A DNA stretch of 64,000 bases. It comes from Miscanthus floridulus. Lineage: Eukaryota; Streptophyta; Magnoliopsida; Poales; Poaceae. A model generated the notes under the pieces. That model searched no databases, was not told where the DNA came from, and saw only the letters and a list, made by a program, of their open reading frames with translations. Of the stretch, positions 46,295 to 58,152 are shown one piece after another. The DNA is taken from NCBI RefSeq assembly GCF_019320115.1, contig NC_089595.1, forward strand, positions 113,977,162 to 114,041,161, read 5' to 3'. Position 1 is the first letter of the stretch. Each line of letters starts with the position of its first letter. The translations under genes and the position numbers were made by a program.

Positions 46295-48742
46295 TCATTG
46301 CCTCCTACTCTTGCCCTTACCCTTGTGACCCAGAGCACTCATACCTAGAGTGTAAGGGTCACGCGGACGGCATCGCCTAGTGCCTAGAGACGGTGTAGGA
46401 TGAGTCGAGGGAGCGTCATAGAGCTAAGAGGCGCCAAGCTCCTCGTGCCTCTTGTCCATGTCATCGTCATCATCGTCTTCCTCATCCTCGTCCCCATCCC
46501 CTGTAGCTGCTTGGCTAGAGGAATCCAAGCCTCCTTTACCTGTGGAAGGAATGTACACGTCTTGCGTCGTGTCTGTCCTACAACCACAACGACCAGCCAC
46601 ACGATATAGACGACGTGACAGCCTCTGTTGTACAAAATTATGTTAACTGAAAGAATCTAACGTATTAATGATATGTTTGAAAGAATATTTTTAATCTTAC
46701 GTCTAGGAAGTCAAGTATGTAGTCGTCACTGACTCTCGGCCGAATGCACTCAATCTCTTCAACTAAGCATTTGAGTGTATTGCCCTGCAACAAAGTTCTC
46801 TGTAATAATACTTCTGAACAAATAGCAATAGGTTTGGTTTTCTTTTGTACAAGAATCTAATGTATTATAAGGGTGATACGGCTCGAAGGTGGCACTAACT
46901 AAAATAGATAACTCCTAATATCGGTCCAAGAACGCCTAACGTACTGTTGTGCAACTTAACGTAGAAAAATAAAGCAATTGGCTTACCACTCTGTCCAAGA
47001 TTGGTCCTGCCTCCACCTGTCTTCCTGCACGAGTCGATTGGTCATACACCGTGTCTTCATCGTCGGAGGACTCGATGTTGGCGTAGTCATCTTCTGTCCA
47101 CTGTACCCTTAGCCTACAACGTGTCGCACGCTGGTACCAAGCTTGGTAGCGCCTGAACTCATGGTTCGTGTGTGGCTCGTTGTTGCCGTCCACATTGTCG
47201 TGCATCTCCTCCCATTGCTCAATGAAGGACTGGTAGTGCCTCTCTCAGTCAAAAATCTTCTTATTCTTCTAACGATCCAACCTGCACGTAGGCCAAAGTT
47301 ATCACCATATTAATAGAAATGGACCATCATGAGATATTTAAAATATCAAAACACTTACTTATGTAAGTCAACGCCAGTCGAGAATAGAGCCGTAGGCCAA
47401 AGCTGTCTCACTCCAAATTGACGTGCAACCCTATCTGACAGGCGAAACTCGACAACATAGAAGCAGATTAGAGGGCACCTCATCCTATAGAAGTCGTCGT
47501 CGAACCCACAAACGTTGCTCAACTAAAAAGGAAGTGCGCCCTCTCCATCATATGGCTCCCACTCCACCTACAACATATCCAAACAAGATGTTAGATGGTA
47601 TACTAATCCTTTTCAAAGCAGCATGGAAAATAAAATTTACTTACACTAGACGCTGTCAGCGTGTCTAGCTCGTTCATGAACTCAATGTATGCCTGGTCTA
47701 ACCTCACGTGCAGAACCCTGATCTAGTCCCAAAGGTACGCCCACGTTGGCTGCTGACTTGGAGGCTGACCTTGGAACCACTCATGACGAGCCAAAATCTC
47801 TAGGCGACCAACTGGAAGACGAGTCCACATCCACAGCTATAATAGGTACACATATCCACCAAGTGATGGGTTGGATAAAGACCAATGACACCCCTCGTAC
47901 AGCTATCGGTATAGAAAACACAAGACTACAGAGCCCCAGCTGTAGTGACATGCCTGGTCCCAGTCACAGAGGTAGTCGATCCACAACCAGGACGCACTAT
48001 CACCCAGGGCGTCAGGGAAGAGAACGCGGGCAAATAGGTGTAGGATCCACGCCCTGCAGTAGTACCTAACTGTCTCCTCATCTGCCTCCTTGGGGCACTG
48101 TGTGAACTCTTCCCGTAGCCAAGAGATGGGAACTCCAGAAGTGCGAGCCCCTTGCTCGCCAAGCTCACGCCCAAAGAAGGCCTCCACTCATGCTCTCCAA
48201 CCCTCTATCCTACACTGCCCAGTGACTGGGTTGCCGTGAATCCTTAGGCCTAGCATCTTCTAATAGTTCTAGAGCATGACTGTCATCTTCCCAAAAGGTA
48301 GGTGGAAGCTGTGAGTCTTCGGCCACCACCTATATTAAAGACAAAGCAAGATTACTTGTCAAAAAGTCAATCGCATGAACAAATGGCCATGAATGGAGGC
48401 AATAATTCAATTTAATATCTGTCAACCAACGCAGTTATGGCCGCTGAGTTGAACTTGGGAAACCAACGATGGACCTAAAAAGAGATGACATCCAGGCCAG
48501 CTCTTTGCAGGAAAGGAGTGTACCTGTCGTCGTACTGCATGTCCAAGAACCCATTGTGGGTTCTAGGACGAAGGAGCGGAAGGTCCTACATCGAATAAAA
48601 CATAGTCTCCTGTTACTTCATAAACACATGTACGCTCACCAAATTTTGAACAAAACTTATAGATTGTTACCTGCCCCAGCGCTATGAGACATCCTTGGTG
48701 GGTCACCTCGTACGTCGGGCCAAGCAAGTGGAATTGCTCCAT
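46295..48742 (-). pseudogene. Plant mobile domain (PMD, MAIN-like, aminotransferase-like) gene of the MULE
   Basis: It starts at the ATG at 48742 (MEQFHLLGPTYEVTHQGCL) and reaches a GTAACA donor at about 48670. Exon 2 (from about 48585) reads DLPLLRPRTHNGFLDMQYDD..YTPFLQRAGLD, then a stop at about 48478, then KFNSAAITALVDR. The next exon (about 48328) has WWPKTHSFHLPFGKMTVML, then two close stops, then the core at about 48190-47900 (SWLREEFTQCPKEADEETVR, WILHLFARVLFPDALGDSAS), typical of PMD/PF10536. More exons carry WYQRATRCRLRVQW (about 47130) and a basic C-terminus GHKGKGKSRRQ ending in TGA at 46295. PMD proteins such as Arabidopsis MAIN/MAIL1 act in heterochromatin silencing; transposon versions have unknown roles. 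Multiple stops, several one transition from CAG or CGA, mark it as dead. Confidence 0.8.
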
Positions 48743-48848
48743 CCTAGAAAAACGTGAATGAATTAGAATTTCAATATACAATGAAGCATGAACTTAGAAA
48801 TGTATAAGTAATTGACATAAATACAAGCATAAATTGAGACATGCATAA

Positions 48849-51800
48849 TTAATTAAATGAATATGACAAATATAAAATAATAAAATCAATCAATAGTATC
48901 GCCTCACTAATCTGCCAATGGCAACTTCGTGAATTGTGGCCAAGTCTACCGCACTTGCCGCACTCGTACTGCTTGGGGTCAGTAACAAATGGAGTTCCTC
49001 TCCCACGCCTCGTTCTTCTGGGTATCTGATCCATAACCATCCTATGCCTCGTCCTCTGTCTTGATCCACGCTTGTTCCAATGGTAAGCTGGATCTGCAAT
49101 GTACTTCGTCCCATCATATGGAGGCCACTCTTTAGGGTCCCGAAAAGGCACGAAGAGGAGGCTCCATGTGTGCACAAGCGTGTCGACACTAAACGCATGA
49201 GGTATCCTCCCCTCGATATTATAGTTGTAATGCCAAGCTGCTGCCACCAAATAAGAACATAGAAAGTGGTACTGCCTTGGTTTACCACAAGTGCACTTAA
49301 AATCTTGGAGGACAATCACATTTATCCTCGACTCTCGGACCTCGCCGTCGGACGTTGTACCGCCCCTATGCTTGACCTGATGAGTCTGTGTGGCGTGGTC
49401 AAAGTATGTAACCTCATGTGTGCCAGCCCTTTCTCTTGCCTTCTCTAGGTGTGCCTTTAGTTTCGGAGCCCATATCTCTCCATCACTCCATAACGGCAAT
49501 GCATGAGCGTGTCTATCGTTGAACCAGACAACAAGCTTATAGAAGGTGAATTGAATGATTGCATTCACGGACATACCACAAATCCCTAATAGCAACTTAT
49601 TGAATGACTCCACCATGTTGCTGCACTAAAACTCGTACCTCCATCCACCGACATCGTGAGCTCTCGTCCATTTCTCCAAATCCCTCATCAAACATGTGAT
49701 CCATTATCAACCTTCTGCATTTGATGCGGTTCTGACCTGGTCTAATTTTTCTAGAAAGTACTTGTCCTCAAGCTGTCGAGCAGCCTCCTAGAACAAATCA
49801 AAGTTACCCTTCACACCATCCTTCCGGAGTAGATTCTCGGCAAGGTGCCGAGTACACCAACGATGGTGCAAAGGTGCATACCCATCCATCTGCTCTCACA
49901 TGACATTAAGTATGCCCTGGTGCCTATCAGATATGACGCCAACCTCTGTGCTAGGCCCAACCACGTGTATCCGAACTAGCCTCAAGAACCATCCCCAACT
50001 GTCATTGTTCTCCTTCTCAACCAAAGCAAATGCCAAAGGAACCAACTTATTGTTCGCGTCACAGGATATGGCTATAAGAAGTGTGCCCTGGTATTTGCCA
50101 TCAATGGAGAAGATGGGACGACAGTGCCTAAAGGCCTCGACACACTGAGGGAAGCACCAGAAGACATGGAAGAATATTTGTCTCCCATCCTTCCATGTAT
50201 TAGGTTTTGGGATGTACTCATAATGCATGCCTAGATTTGCCGCTTTGATTGCATTAAAAAGAACTGGCAGCTGCTCATACCCATCCTCCTAGTCCCCATA
50301 TATCATCTTCCACGCTCGCTGCTTAGCCCTCCATGCTTTACCAAAAGTTATCACATATCCTCCATACAACGCCTCAACGGTCCTGATAATTGTCCTCACC
50401 TTCATGTTGGGTTCACCTTGCAAAATTCCCATCAACCACTTAGCAATAAGGGTAGATGTCAACTATCGATGCCTCAGTGTCAGCTCATGGTCAGCACAAT
50501 TGTGTGGCCCAATAACTTTTGTGATCTTCCATTTTCCGGTTACCTGTTGCTTCCTTGCACAAACCCTCCATGGACAGCGTTCCTTATCCCACACAACTGT
50601 GTAACGACGCTCCGCATATGAATGCAATACCCTATAAGGCCTCTTTCGTATCACTGCAAAAGCCTGCAACCACCTCTTCAAAGTAGGGAGGTCATTGAAC
50701 ACCCTTCCATTCTCAATTACCATGTTAGGACCGGCCTCAGGAGCTTCTAGGAGCTCATCATCATGTCCTTCTACAAATGCCTGATCGGAATGAGCAAGAT
50801 CGCTGAACTCGTGAACTCTAGGATCATGACGGCCGGGAAAGATACGCCTCATCATCTCAACATCACTCTCTGTCAGCTCTCCAACAGGACGATCATCATC
50901 AGAATCAAGAGCCCTAGCCATCTCATATGGCTCTAAATCATGCATAATTTCAACACTATTGGAGCCACAGAATCCATCTCCAAAGTGCACTTAGGCAGCA
51001 ACAGAGGGCACATCCACATTCTTAGGAATATCTCTTGCAACATCAGTAGAGAAATGAGAAAAGAATAAAAGAAATAGATGTAAGGAACGGGTTAAGCTTC
51101 TAAAAACCATGCGGTTAAGACACTTACTCGGATGATTCTGTTGAAAGCTCTAGTTTGGTTTTGGTGAATTGATGAAACCCTAAGTACTAACCTAGTTTAT
51201 CAAGTGATCATGACATAGGTAGCACACTTCAAGTAGAAGAAGCTAATGAAGATCATAGCATGACAATGGTGATGGCATGGCGATGATCAAGGGCTTAAAC
51301 TTGAAATGAAGAAAGAGAAAAACAAAAAGCTTAAGGCAAAGGTATAAACCATAGGAGCTATTTTATTTTAGTGATCAAGACACTTAGAGAGTGATCACAT
51401 TTAGGTTTGATAGCCGTACTATTAAGAGGGATGAAACTCATATCGGAATGCGGTTATCAAAGTGCCACTAGATGCTCTAACTCATTGCATATGCATTTAG
51501 GATCTAGTGGAGTGCTAACACCCTTGATAACATTTGTGAAAATATGCTAACACATGGGGATTCGACGCTTTTGAGAAAATAAAATGCCTATTTTCTATTA
51601 CGCCGGATGCAAATTTTTGGTGGTTGGCACATTAGAGCAAGGGTGGAGAAGATAGAAGTGTGAACAGAGCTGATGCCAGCGTCGGTCCAGTGATCGGACG
51701 CTGAATCCAGAAGCATCGGACGCTGATTGCCTACGTCCGGTCGCCTTGACTATCGGTACAGTGGCTAGGGTTTACCACCGGACGCTGGCTGTGTCCGGTC

Positions 51801-53594
51801 GAGGTGGACCGAACGCGTCCGGTTGAGGAAAACTAGGTTTCGACCCTTACTGTACTCGACCGGACGCTGAGGTTCCAGCGTTCGGTCAGTTTTAACCGGA
51901 CACGTCCGGTCGAGGTCGGTACCTTACTAGAAATGACCGGACGCTGGGGGTTCAGCGTCCGATCAGTTGAAGCTGCCGTGTCCGGTCAGCGTCATAGCCG
52001 TTGGAATCTGACGAACAATGTTTGAAGGCGATGACATGTGGCGTCCATCGGGCGACCGGACGCTGAGGGCCAGCGTCCGGTCAGTATGACCGGAGCGTTC
52101 GGTCAGAGCGTGTTTTGCCCAGTGAAGGGGTATAACGGCTCTATTTGATGGGGGCTCTATTTATAGCCCTATGGCCGGCTCAAGAGACAACTCTTACACA
52201 TTTTCATTGATATAGCAACCTTATGAGCCTAACCAAAGGACTCACACTCATCTACATCATTGATTCATCATCATAGTGAGATTGGGAGTGATCCAAGTGC
52301 ATTACTTGAGTGATTGCATCTAGAGGCACTTAGTGATCGTGTTTCGCTACGGATCTCGCTTGTTACTCTTGGTGGTTGCTGCCACCTAGATGGCTTGGAG
52401 CAGCGAGGATCGTCGAGCGGAGGTGGTGATTGTCTCCGGCTCCGATCGTGATGATTGTGAGGGGTTCTTGACCTTTCCCCGGCGGAGCGCCAAAAGGTAC
52501 TCTAGTGGATTGCTCGTGGCTTGTGTGATCTTCATCTTGTGTTGGTTGTACGGCACTCTATTGAGGGTTTGGCGTGTGAAGCCAATTAGCGCGTGAACCT
52601 CCAAGTGAGTGAATCGCCACAACGAGGACTAGCTTGCTGGCAAGCAAGTGAACCTCGGTAAAAATCATTGTCTTCATCATTGATTCCGAGGTGATTGGTC
52701 ATCATTGTTATTCATCTTCGTGATTGATTGGTTCATTCATCTACATGGCGGTATAACCCTCTTGATCACTCTCTTTACTTTACCGCAAACTAGTTGACAA
52801 GTTCTTTAGTGTAGCTAGTTATGAGAGCTTACATGCTTGGTTGGTGTGGCTCTTTAGTTAGCCTTTGAGAGCACACTAACATAGGGCAGTGTCATTGCTC
52901 TTGTGTGAATTAACACTATCTAAACTAGAATTGTGGTAGGTGGCTTGCATTTTGAGTAGGCTAGCGCAACACTCGCTTCGCCTCATAATTGTCTAACCAT
53001 TTGGTTAAGTGTTGTTGTAGAAATTTTATTAGGCTATTCATCCCCCCTCTAGCCATTAGGACATTTCATCTGTGTCAAAGGAATCTCATAAGGAGAATCT
53101 GCCACGTAAACATGAGTCTGACAACCATCTCCAACTACCGCATTGGGGGCAGATTGAGCATCGGGAACCGTCGGTGCAATCTGCACATGCAGATAAGGTT
53201 TCGGAATATGAGGGTCGATGTGTGCCAGATGAACCATTGTTGGGGTAAACCCATGAGGGATGGGATCAACTAACACCTGATGCACAACCACGTCCAAACA
53301 TTACAGCTGGCTCTTCATAGTCGATCTCACATAGTTCTCCCACTGATCCGCACAACCAATTAAGATTATTCGCCTGAATATGTTGGGAGGAGAACCTAGG
53401 TGCAGTACACCATCAACTGCAATGCCATCATCTCCAAGGTAATACAGCTCCTCCCGAGCCCTTGTAACTATCTCACTAAATGAAGGTCTATCATTGAATA
53501 GCAGAGGCACGCTTTGCATGTTAACAAACTCAATATATCCATAGCGATCGCTTTCAATGGTGCCTCCATGATATATGGTGACTAGGTTATCCAT
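48849..53594 (-). pseudogene. MuDR/MULE transposase with SWIM and CCHC fingers, split by a solo LTR
   Basis: It starts at the ATG at 53594 (MDNLVTIYHGGTIESD), an N-terminus seen in grass MULE transposases. The first exon has a stop at about 53300 and runs to the solo-LTR junction at 53069; just beyond the LTR (about 51130) lies a GTAAGT donor. The next exon (about 50990 downward) has a MuDR-type DNA-binding region (VFNDLPTLKRWLQAFAV, then a Cys/His segment ending IGPHNCADHELTLRHR), followed by the MULE catalytic domain (IFSIDGKYQGTLLIAISCD, VISDRHQGI), a SWIM finger (CTCGKPRQYHFLCSYL, about 49295-49250) and a C-terminal CCHC knuckle (CGKCGRLGHNSRSC, about 48970-48925). The third catalytic acidic residue was not located with certainty. 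At least seven in-frame stops (for example about 50463, 50289 and 49896) inactivate it; most read as CAG-to-TAG or TGG-to-TAG/TGA. When active it would cut and transpose the element at its TIRs. Confidence 0.88.
51142..53068 (+). mobile_element. Solo LTR of a SIRE-like Copia element, 1927 bp, inside the transposase
   Basis: It runs from TGAAAGCTCTAGTTTGG to GGACATTTCA, with perfect 5-bp target duplication TCTGT (51137-51141 and 53069-53073). It contains many ACCGGACG/CGTCCGGT motifs between 51670 and 52110 and a TATA-like TATTTATAG near 52158. It lies a few codons before the exon's splice donor. Confidence 0.93.
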
Positions 53595-53599
53595 CTAGT

Positions 53600-54390
53600 T
53601 CAAACACGTAACAAAACACATGCCATTTAGTCTAAATTAGACGATAGATAGTACCTAACAAGTACTTTCTAACTATAAACTAAGTAAATAAGATAATAAC
53701 TACGTATATATACAGTGTACTCACTAAATAGTTAGATCATATGTAGTTAACTAAATATGTAACTACATATCTAAGTAGCTATCTAACTATATCTATGTAC
53801 CTATGTATCTATGTTTCTATCTATCGACATATATATCTCACTAGATCACTAACTAAATCAACTACCTAAGTCATCACATTAACTAGTAAATAACAAATGC
53901 CAACTAAGTAGGTACATTGCATATTCATAATTTTTACCTTTCCAACGACTAATCCGCGGACGTCAACAGAGTCGCAGCGGACGATGGGAGTGGGTCAGGC
54001 CGACGATCCGGGCCGGTGGTGGCACAGTCGACCGCTGTAGGTGGCGGGGTCGATGGTGGCGCGGCTGACGACAGCGGTGGCACGCGGTGGGCGCGGGATG
54101 CCCGGGGCTCCGCGCAGCGAGTCCGGCTCGACGGGCGCGGGAGGCACGGCAGCCGCGGCTGAGGCCGGTGGTGGAGGGCGGCAAGGCGAGCCGCAGCCGA
54201 GGACGGCGGTGGAGGGCGGAGGAGGGCCGCTGGCGCGGGGGGGGGGGGGGGGTCGCGGGGCCGTGGCGCGGCGCGGGCGCAGGCTCGGCACGGCGCGGGT
54301 GGCCGGTGGAGGCAAGGGCGCGGGCGGCGGCGGCTCTGCTAAGGCGAGAGAGGGAGAGGAAGAGAGGCGCGGGGCCCATAGGTATTAAAG
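53600..54390 (-). promoter_or_regulatory. Promoter/5' leader region of the MULE transposase, CpG-rich near the TIR
   Basis: 53600-53940 is AT-rich with repeated CTATCTA phrases and may be a leader intron. 53950-54390 is extremely GC-rich with frames open on both strands; a Pro/Arg/Ala-rich frame on - (54406-53963) is probably not a protein. A 16-base G run lies at 54237-54252. Confidence 0.45.
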
Positions 54391-54599
54391 GCTCGGCGTC
54401 AGTCACTCTGGCGTCGAGCTCACTACCGTGTCATCTACTGTGTCTAGGAGCTCGACGCCAGAGACGCTGGCGCCAAGACGTGTTAGCTCGGCACCAGCAC
54501 CAATGACACTGAGCTAAGGGTCTATTTTTTGAATTCTTTCTGACAGAAGTTTATTTATGAGAAACTTTGAAAAAAAAAAGCTAAATTGTAAAAAATTCG
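54391..54599 (-). repeat. Right TIR of the MULE
   Basis: It is the reverse complement of the left TIR over about 210 bp, with several CpG-to-TpG/CpA differences (for example GGCGTC and GCTCGACGCC variants), suggesting methylation decay. Confidence 0.85.
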
Positions 54600-54729
54600 G
54601 TGCTCTCGCTCGCTTGGCATTGCCGCTGCCCGTGTGGTCCGGCGGGCCGGAGGCCATCCACTGCCTATTAGTGCTTACAGTTACAGCAGCTGGGAAAATC
54701 TAAACATCTTCTTCGCTAAGCTGAGCACG

Positions 54730-54800
54730 TGGCGCGGTGGCAAACTGGGCAAACATGGCGTGAGATCGAGCCCGTCCTTTTTCGTGTACCAGAAAAAAAA
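54730..54800 (+). repeat. Short tRNA-derived SINE-like fragment
   Basis: A-box-like TGGCGCGGTGG (54730-54740) and B-box-like AGATCGAGCCC (about 54763-54773), spaced as in tRNA-derived promoters, are followed by CGTGTACCAGAAAAAAAA. This resembles grass p-SINE/Au-type elements. It is too diverged for a tRNA gene; target duplication was not found. Confidence 0.45.
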
Positions 54801-55020
54801 TTCTGAATCTGGAAACAAGCAAAGCTAGTGGAGTACCGGCTGCTGGAGCAACGGAGCAGGAGTAGTATCGTCTTTTGAGTTTTCACCGCGGCGTGTTTGC
54901 CACTGGTCCCGGCACGCAGCGCGGCGCAGGAGCTCGTGAGGCAGGTCGAATCGGGGTTACGACGACGACGCATGGAGCAATGCGGGTGGATACGCGATCC
55001 ACGGTTTTTCTGTCCTACTA

Positions 55021-55157
55021 CGGCCCTGTTGCTTTTACCATATATTCAACTTGTTCGGTTTTTTACTAGCCATAATAGTGTTTCTCTTTCACAACAATTC
55101 AGCTGGAACAGTGTTTTTCAGCCAGTTTCAACCTAGTTTTAGACCAGCGAACGGGGC
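55021..55157. mobile_element. Short hAT-like MITE
   Basis: The left end CGGCCCTGTTGCTTT and the right end in reverse complement (GCCCCGTTCGCTGG) are similar, of the GGCC-GTTCGC class. No 8-bp duplication was recognised. Confidence 0.45.
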
Positions 55158-55570
55158 TTACGCGTGTGACTCTGACCACCCTGGCGAATATTACTCTCCC
55201 GAGGATAACAATAGGTGGCTAAACATTTATGCGAATAAGAAATAAGAGGAGAGAGAGGAAAAACAGTTTACAGCCGATTTAGATACAAAAGACTAAAAAA
55301 CTTGATAAGAGACACAAATAGGTCATGTATTAAAAATAAATATCTAACCACCGTGTGAGTAGACTGAAAAAAAGGCTAAAAAAACCACCGCCAACGAGCG
55401 CGCTTAATTATTAGCCTTTTCTTACACTAGAGATGAGGCGATCGATCTCTACTCTACTCGCATGAGTAGCTCTGGCATGGGCTACTGGCATTGGGCCATG
55501 GCGTGGGTGGCTGCCCGTATACTGCTATCTGGCGCGGTGACTGTGCGCTGCTTTGGGTGGTTTCCGCCCG
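55158..55570. other. Intergenic, no feature seen
   Basis: Mixed-composition sequence with no frame or repeat of note. Confidence 0.5.
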
Positions 55571-55580
55571 ACGCCCGTTG

Positions 55581-55924
55581 TTTTTTTTTTTTTAGCATAG
55601 GTTCGTATACACGCAGGTTCACTGAACACATACATATTACACACCATCCGTATATAAATAAAATAAACTTATAGCTATACTTAGATCTAAAAACCGTATC
55701 CTTTTTGAAATCGTTAAAATCCACTGATTTCGTATACGACGGACACATCCTGATCTCATTATAGTATCATACGTGAGAGACAGACTTTTGGAACCGGTAC
55801 AAGCGGAGGCTGGGTGCTGCACAACACACACCCGGATGCGACACGTTGGGATCGCCGGGGATCGAACGCCGGCGGGCAGACTCGCCACTGCGAGTACTAC
55901 CACTGAGCCACTGGCTCGTTCGCA
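55581..55924 (-). mobile_element. tRNA-derived SINE with poly(A) tail and target duplication
   Basis: Read on the minus strand, it has an A box TGGCTCAGTGGTAG (55910-55897), a B box GTTCGATCCCC (about 55867-55857), a non-tRNA body and a 13-base A tail (55593-55581). Direct repeats ACGCCCGTTG flank it (55571-55580 and 55925-55934). All four hallmarks of a SINE are present: pol III promoter, body, A-tail and target duplication. Confidence 0.85.
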
Positions 55925-55934
55925 ACGCCCGTTG

Positions 55935-58007
55935 TTTCTTGTTTGTACACTGGCCGGTCCGAGCCGGAGCGGTGGCACGTGGCAGCGACAGCACCATCAA
56001 ATTTGGAAGCGGCGCGGCCAGGGCCCAGTGGGGCAGCCGCGTCAATAGTCACACGCTCTGCATGGGGGAGACATAAATACTGTAGTACGTACTCGTACTC
56101 CTACTCGTAGTATCTGTTTCTACTACTCCTATAATAACGTACGAGTAACTTTCTATATTTATCTCTGCCTTGAGGATTTCCGGCTCCAACCCTCACATTT
56201 GCGCGTTTCGCGAACAAGTACTCTACTACTACCACGGGTCCACGACACCTGAAAGTGAATCTGCCCATATTCGTGCCAAGCGTCGTGCGTGCACGTGATT
56301 GTTGATCCACTCAAGCATTTCGCGGACGTTTATTTTTCTACTCCACCATTCCAATTTTGCAATGAATGCCTACTAAATGAATTTGAACCGTGACATCAGT
56401 TAACATCTACTTATCACATCTTTGGCAAGGCTGGTGTACCGTGTCGGAACCACTTTGGAGCAACATTGTCACTGTCCCGATCTGTATCGTGGAATCTTAG
56501 AATCTTCGGACACAACGGATCTAATTGGTCGCATGTATTAGTTTTTTTTTTCTCAGGATTATGCAATGCATTCTGTCCCTATTTGGTTGTCTGCATAGGA
56601 TCTTATACAGTACAGATCGTATATTCTCATACCACACATAAACATGAAATATTCTCAGTCCTTGTATCTCTACTAGCAACACGAGACATGAATTAGAACA
56701 TGCAGGTGACTACATGCTACAAAATGTAAACAACAAAGCACAATTTAGCAAAATCAAGCTCGTCCGTGTATAGCAACTAAATACCAGGAAACTGTACACG
56801 TTTGTGTTGGCTTAAAGTTGTGTCGCGTAGGGCGTAAAAATGTTTTAATCAAGAACTGTACTTCTAAATTTATAAAGGTGAATTAAATTATATAAATCAG
56901 AAATACAAATCTTATAAATATATGATCTATAATTTATAAAATTAAATTCGATCGGAACTTTGATACTATAATCCCATATCGTGAGGTAAAAAACGATCCT
57001 ATGTAGGATATCGATTCTTCCAACCTTGCGTTGCAGTATCAATATAAATCAGTAAGCTTTGCAGTTTCAGATTCTGTAACCGACACATCCATGCATCGAT
57101 CGTACTTGTCTATACAGGTACCAGGGATGTGATATTTGAGTCCCTATTTTGATATTTGAGTCCCTAAAATTATATTATGGTGTTACTCGAGTCCCCAACT
57201 CTCAATTTTTGATATCTGGATTCTCATAGTGGATAGTTATGACGGTGTCATCTAGCTCCCAAACTTACACATAAGCACATAGATGCCACTGACGACGCAT
57301 AATTGTGTGTTGCCCACGAGTTTAGATGACGCTATTCGACTAGTTTTAGGAGATAAATATAAGAAAGCGAGAGTTAGAGACTCGAGTAACAATACTGTAC
57401 AAGCTTAGGGACTTGAATATAAAAAATTAAGAGTTGGAAACTGAAATAATGTCATCGTGTAAGTTTAGGTACCGCTCGTAAATTTTACTACGAAGTACTA
57501 GCAAGAAGGAACGGTGGTGTGGTCGTATATGTACTAAAAGCGCGACAAATCGGATCGATCGTCGCCTCAACAACGATTTACACCAGATGCGGTGTGCGGC
57601 GGCGTGTGGACCACCTCGGCGAGGCGACACGATCAATAATGGTGAGGTGTCGTGCCAACGCACGGACATCAGCCTCGCCCTCAACCGCAACTAGAGGCTG
57701 GCTGGCTGGTTTTGTTAGAGCAAAAAAGAGGTCCTAAACTAAAACGCAAAAAATGACTGAATGCAAGTACAAGAGCAGCCTTTAACCCACAAAGCAGGGC
57801 GACGGTTTTAATGACATTAATTAAACCATCAACCAAGCAAAATAGTGGTGTGGCAATAAAACAATGGAAGAGAGGAATGCAAAGTTTTCTTATGCAAGAA
57901 ATTATGACGACAAAAGAATCAGGATAGAAAGAGATGTGAGTAGATGATTGGAGACCGGAGAGACGACCCGTGTAATTGGATAATTTCTATTTTTAATAAA
58001 TCGTCTA
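55935..58007. other. Intergenic, no gene recognised
   Basis: Only short frames are present. 57120-57480 contains several GAGTCCCTA/GTTAGGGAC-like phrases in both orientations, suggesting an old inverted-repeat element; its edges could not be set. Confidence 0.45.
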
Positions 58008-58152
58008 CTCCCTCTGTCCAGTAATATGGTGCATTCTAGAAATTTTAAGACAAATTAAGAGAGAAGATAAAACATGCATTTACCCTCATTTTATTTTTTA
58101 ATCAGACGTTATCACCAACGTGACGGTGATTGGTTGATAAATAGAAAATATT

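Larger units (their letters stand above)
37906..54599 (-). mobile_element. 16.7-kb Mutator-like element (MULE) with PMD, GRF-finger and transposase genes
   Basis: Inverted termini: CGAATTTTTTATATTTTAGC on the left and CGAATTTTTTACAATTTAGC as the reverse complement of the right. Similarity continues inward about 210-300 bp through GCTCGGCGCC-rich sequence (37906-38201 and 54391-54599). The flanking 9-mers GTGCTCCTT (37897-37905) and GTGCTCTCG (54600-54608) agree only at the first six bases, so the target duplication is degraded or the edge is a few bases off. Inside are a GRF-finger-like gene on + near the left end, and a plant-mobile-domain gene and MuDR-type transposase on -, the latter reading inward from the right TIR. 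Two later insertions, a Copia (39434-45570) and a solo LTR (51142-53068), account for about 8 kb; the ancestral element was near 8.6 kb. PMD-MULE association is known in plants; the three-gene content is inferred from this copy. Confidence 0.85.

Noticed and set aside
53963..54406. Pro/Arg/Ala-rich minus-strand frame next to the right TIR as a MULE protein
   Set aside because: It lies in extremely GC-rich TIR-proximal sequence with a 16-base G run and no domain; more likely leader or promoter.
37897..54608. Perfect 9-bp MULE target duplication
   Set aside because: Only six of nine bases agree (GTGCTCCTT and GTGCTCTCG), so the duplication is reported as degraded.
55857..55910. Functional tRNA gene on the minus strand
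   Set aside because: A and B boxes fit, but no acceptor stem or cloverleaf forms, and an A tail with target duplications shows a SINE.
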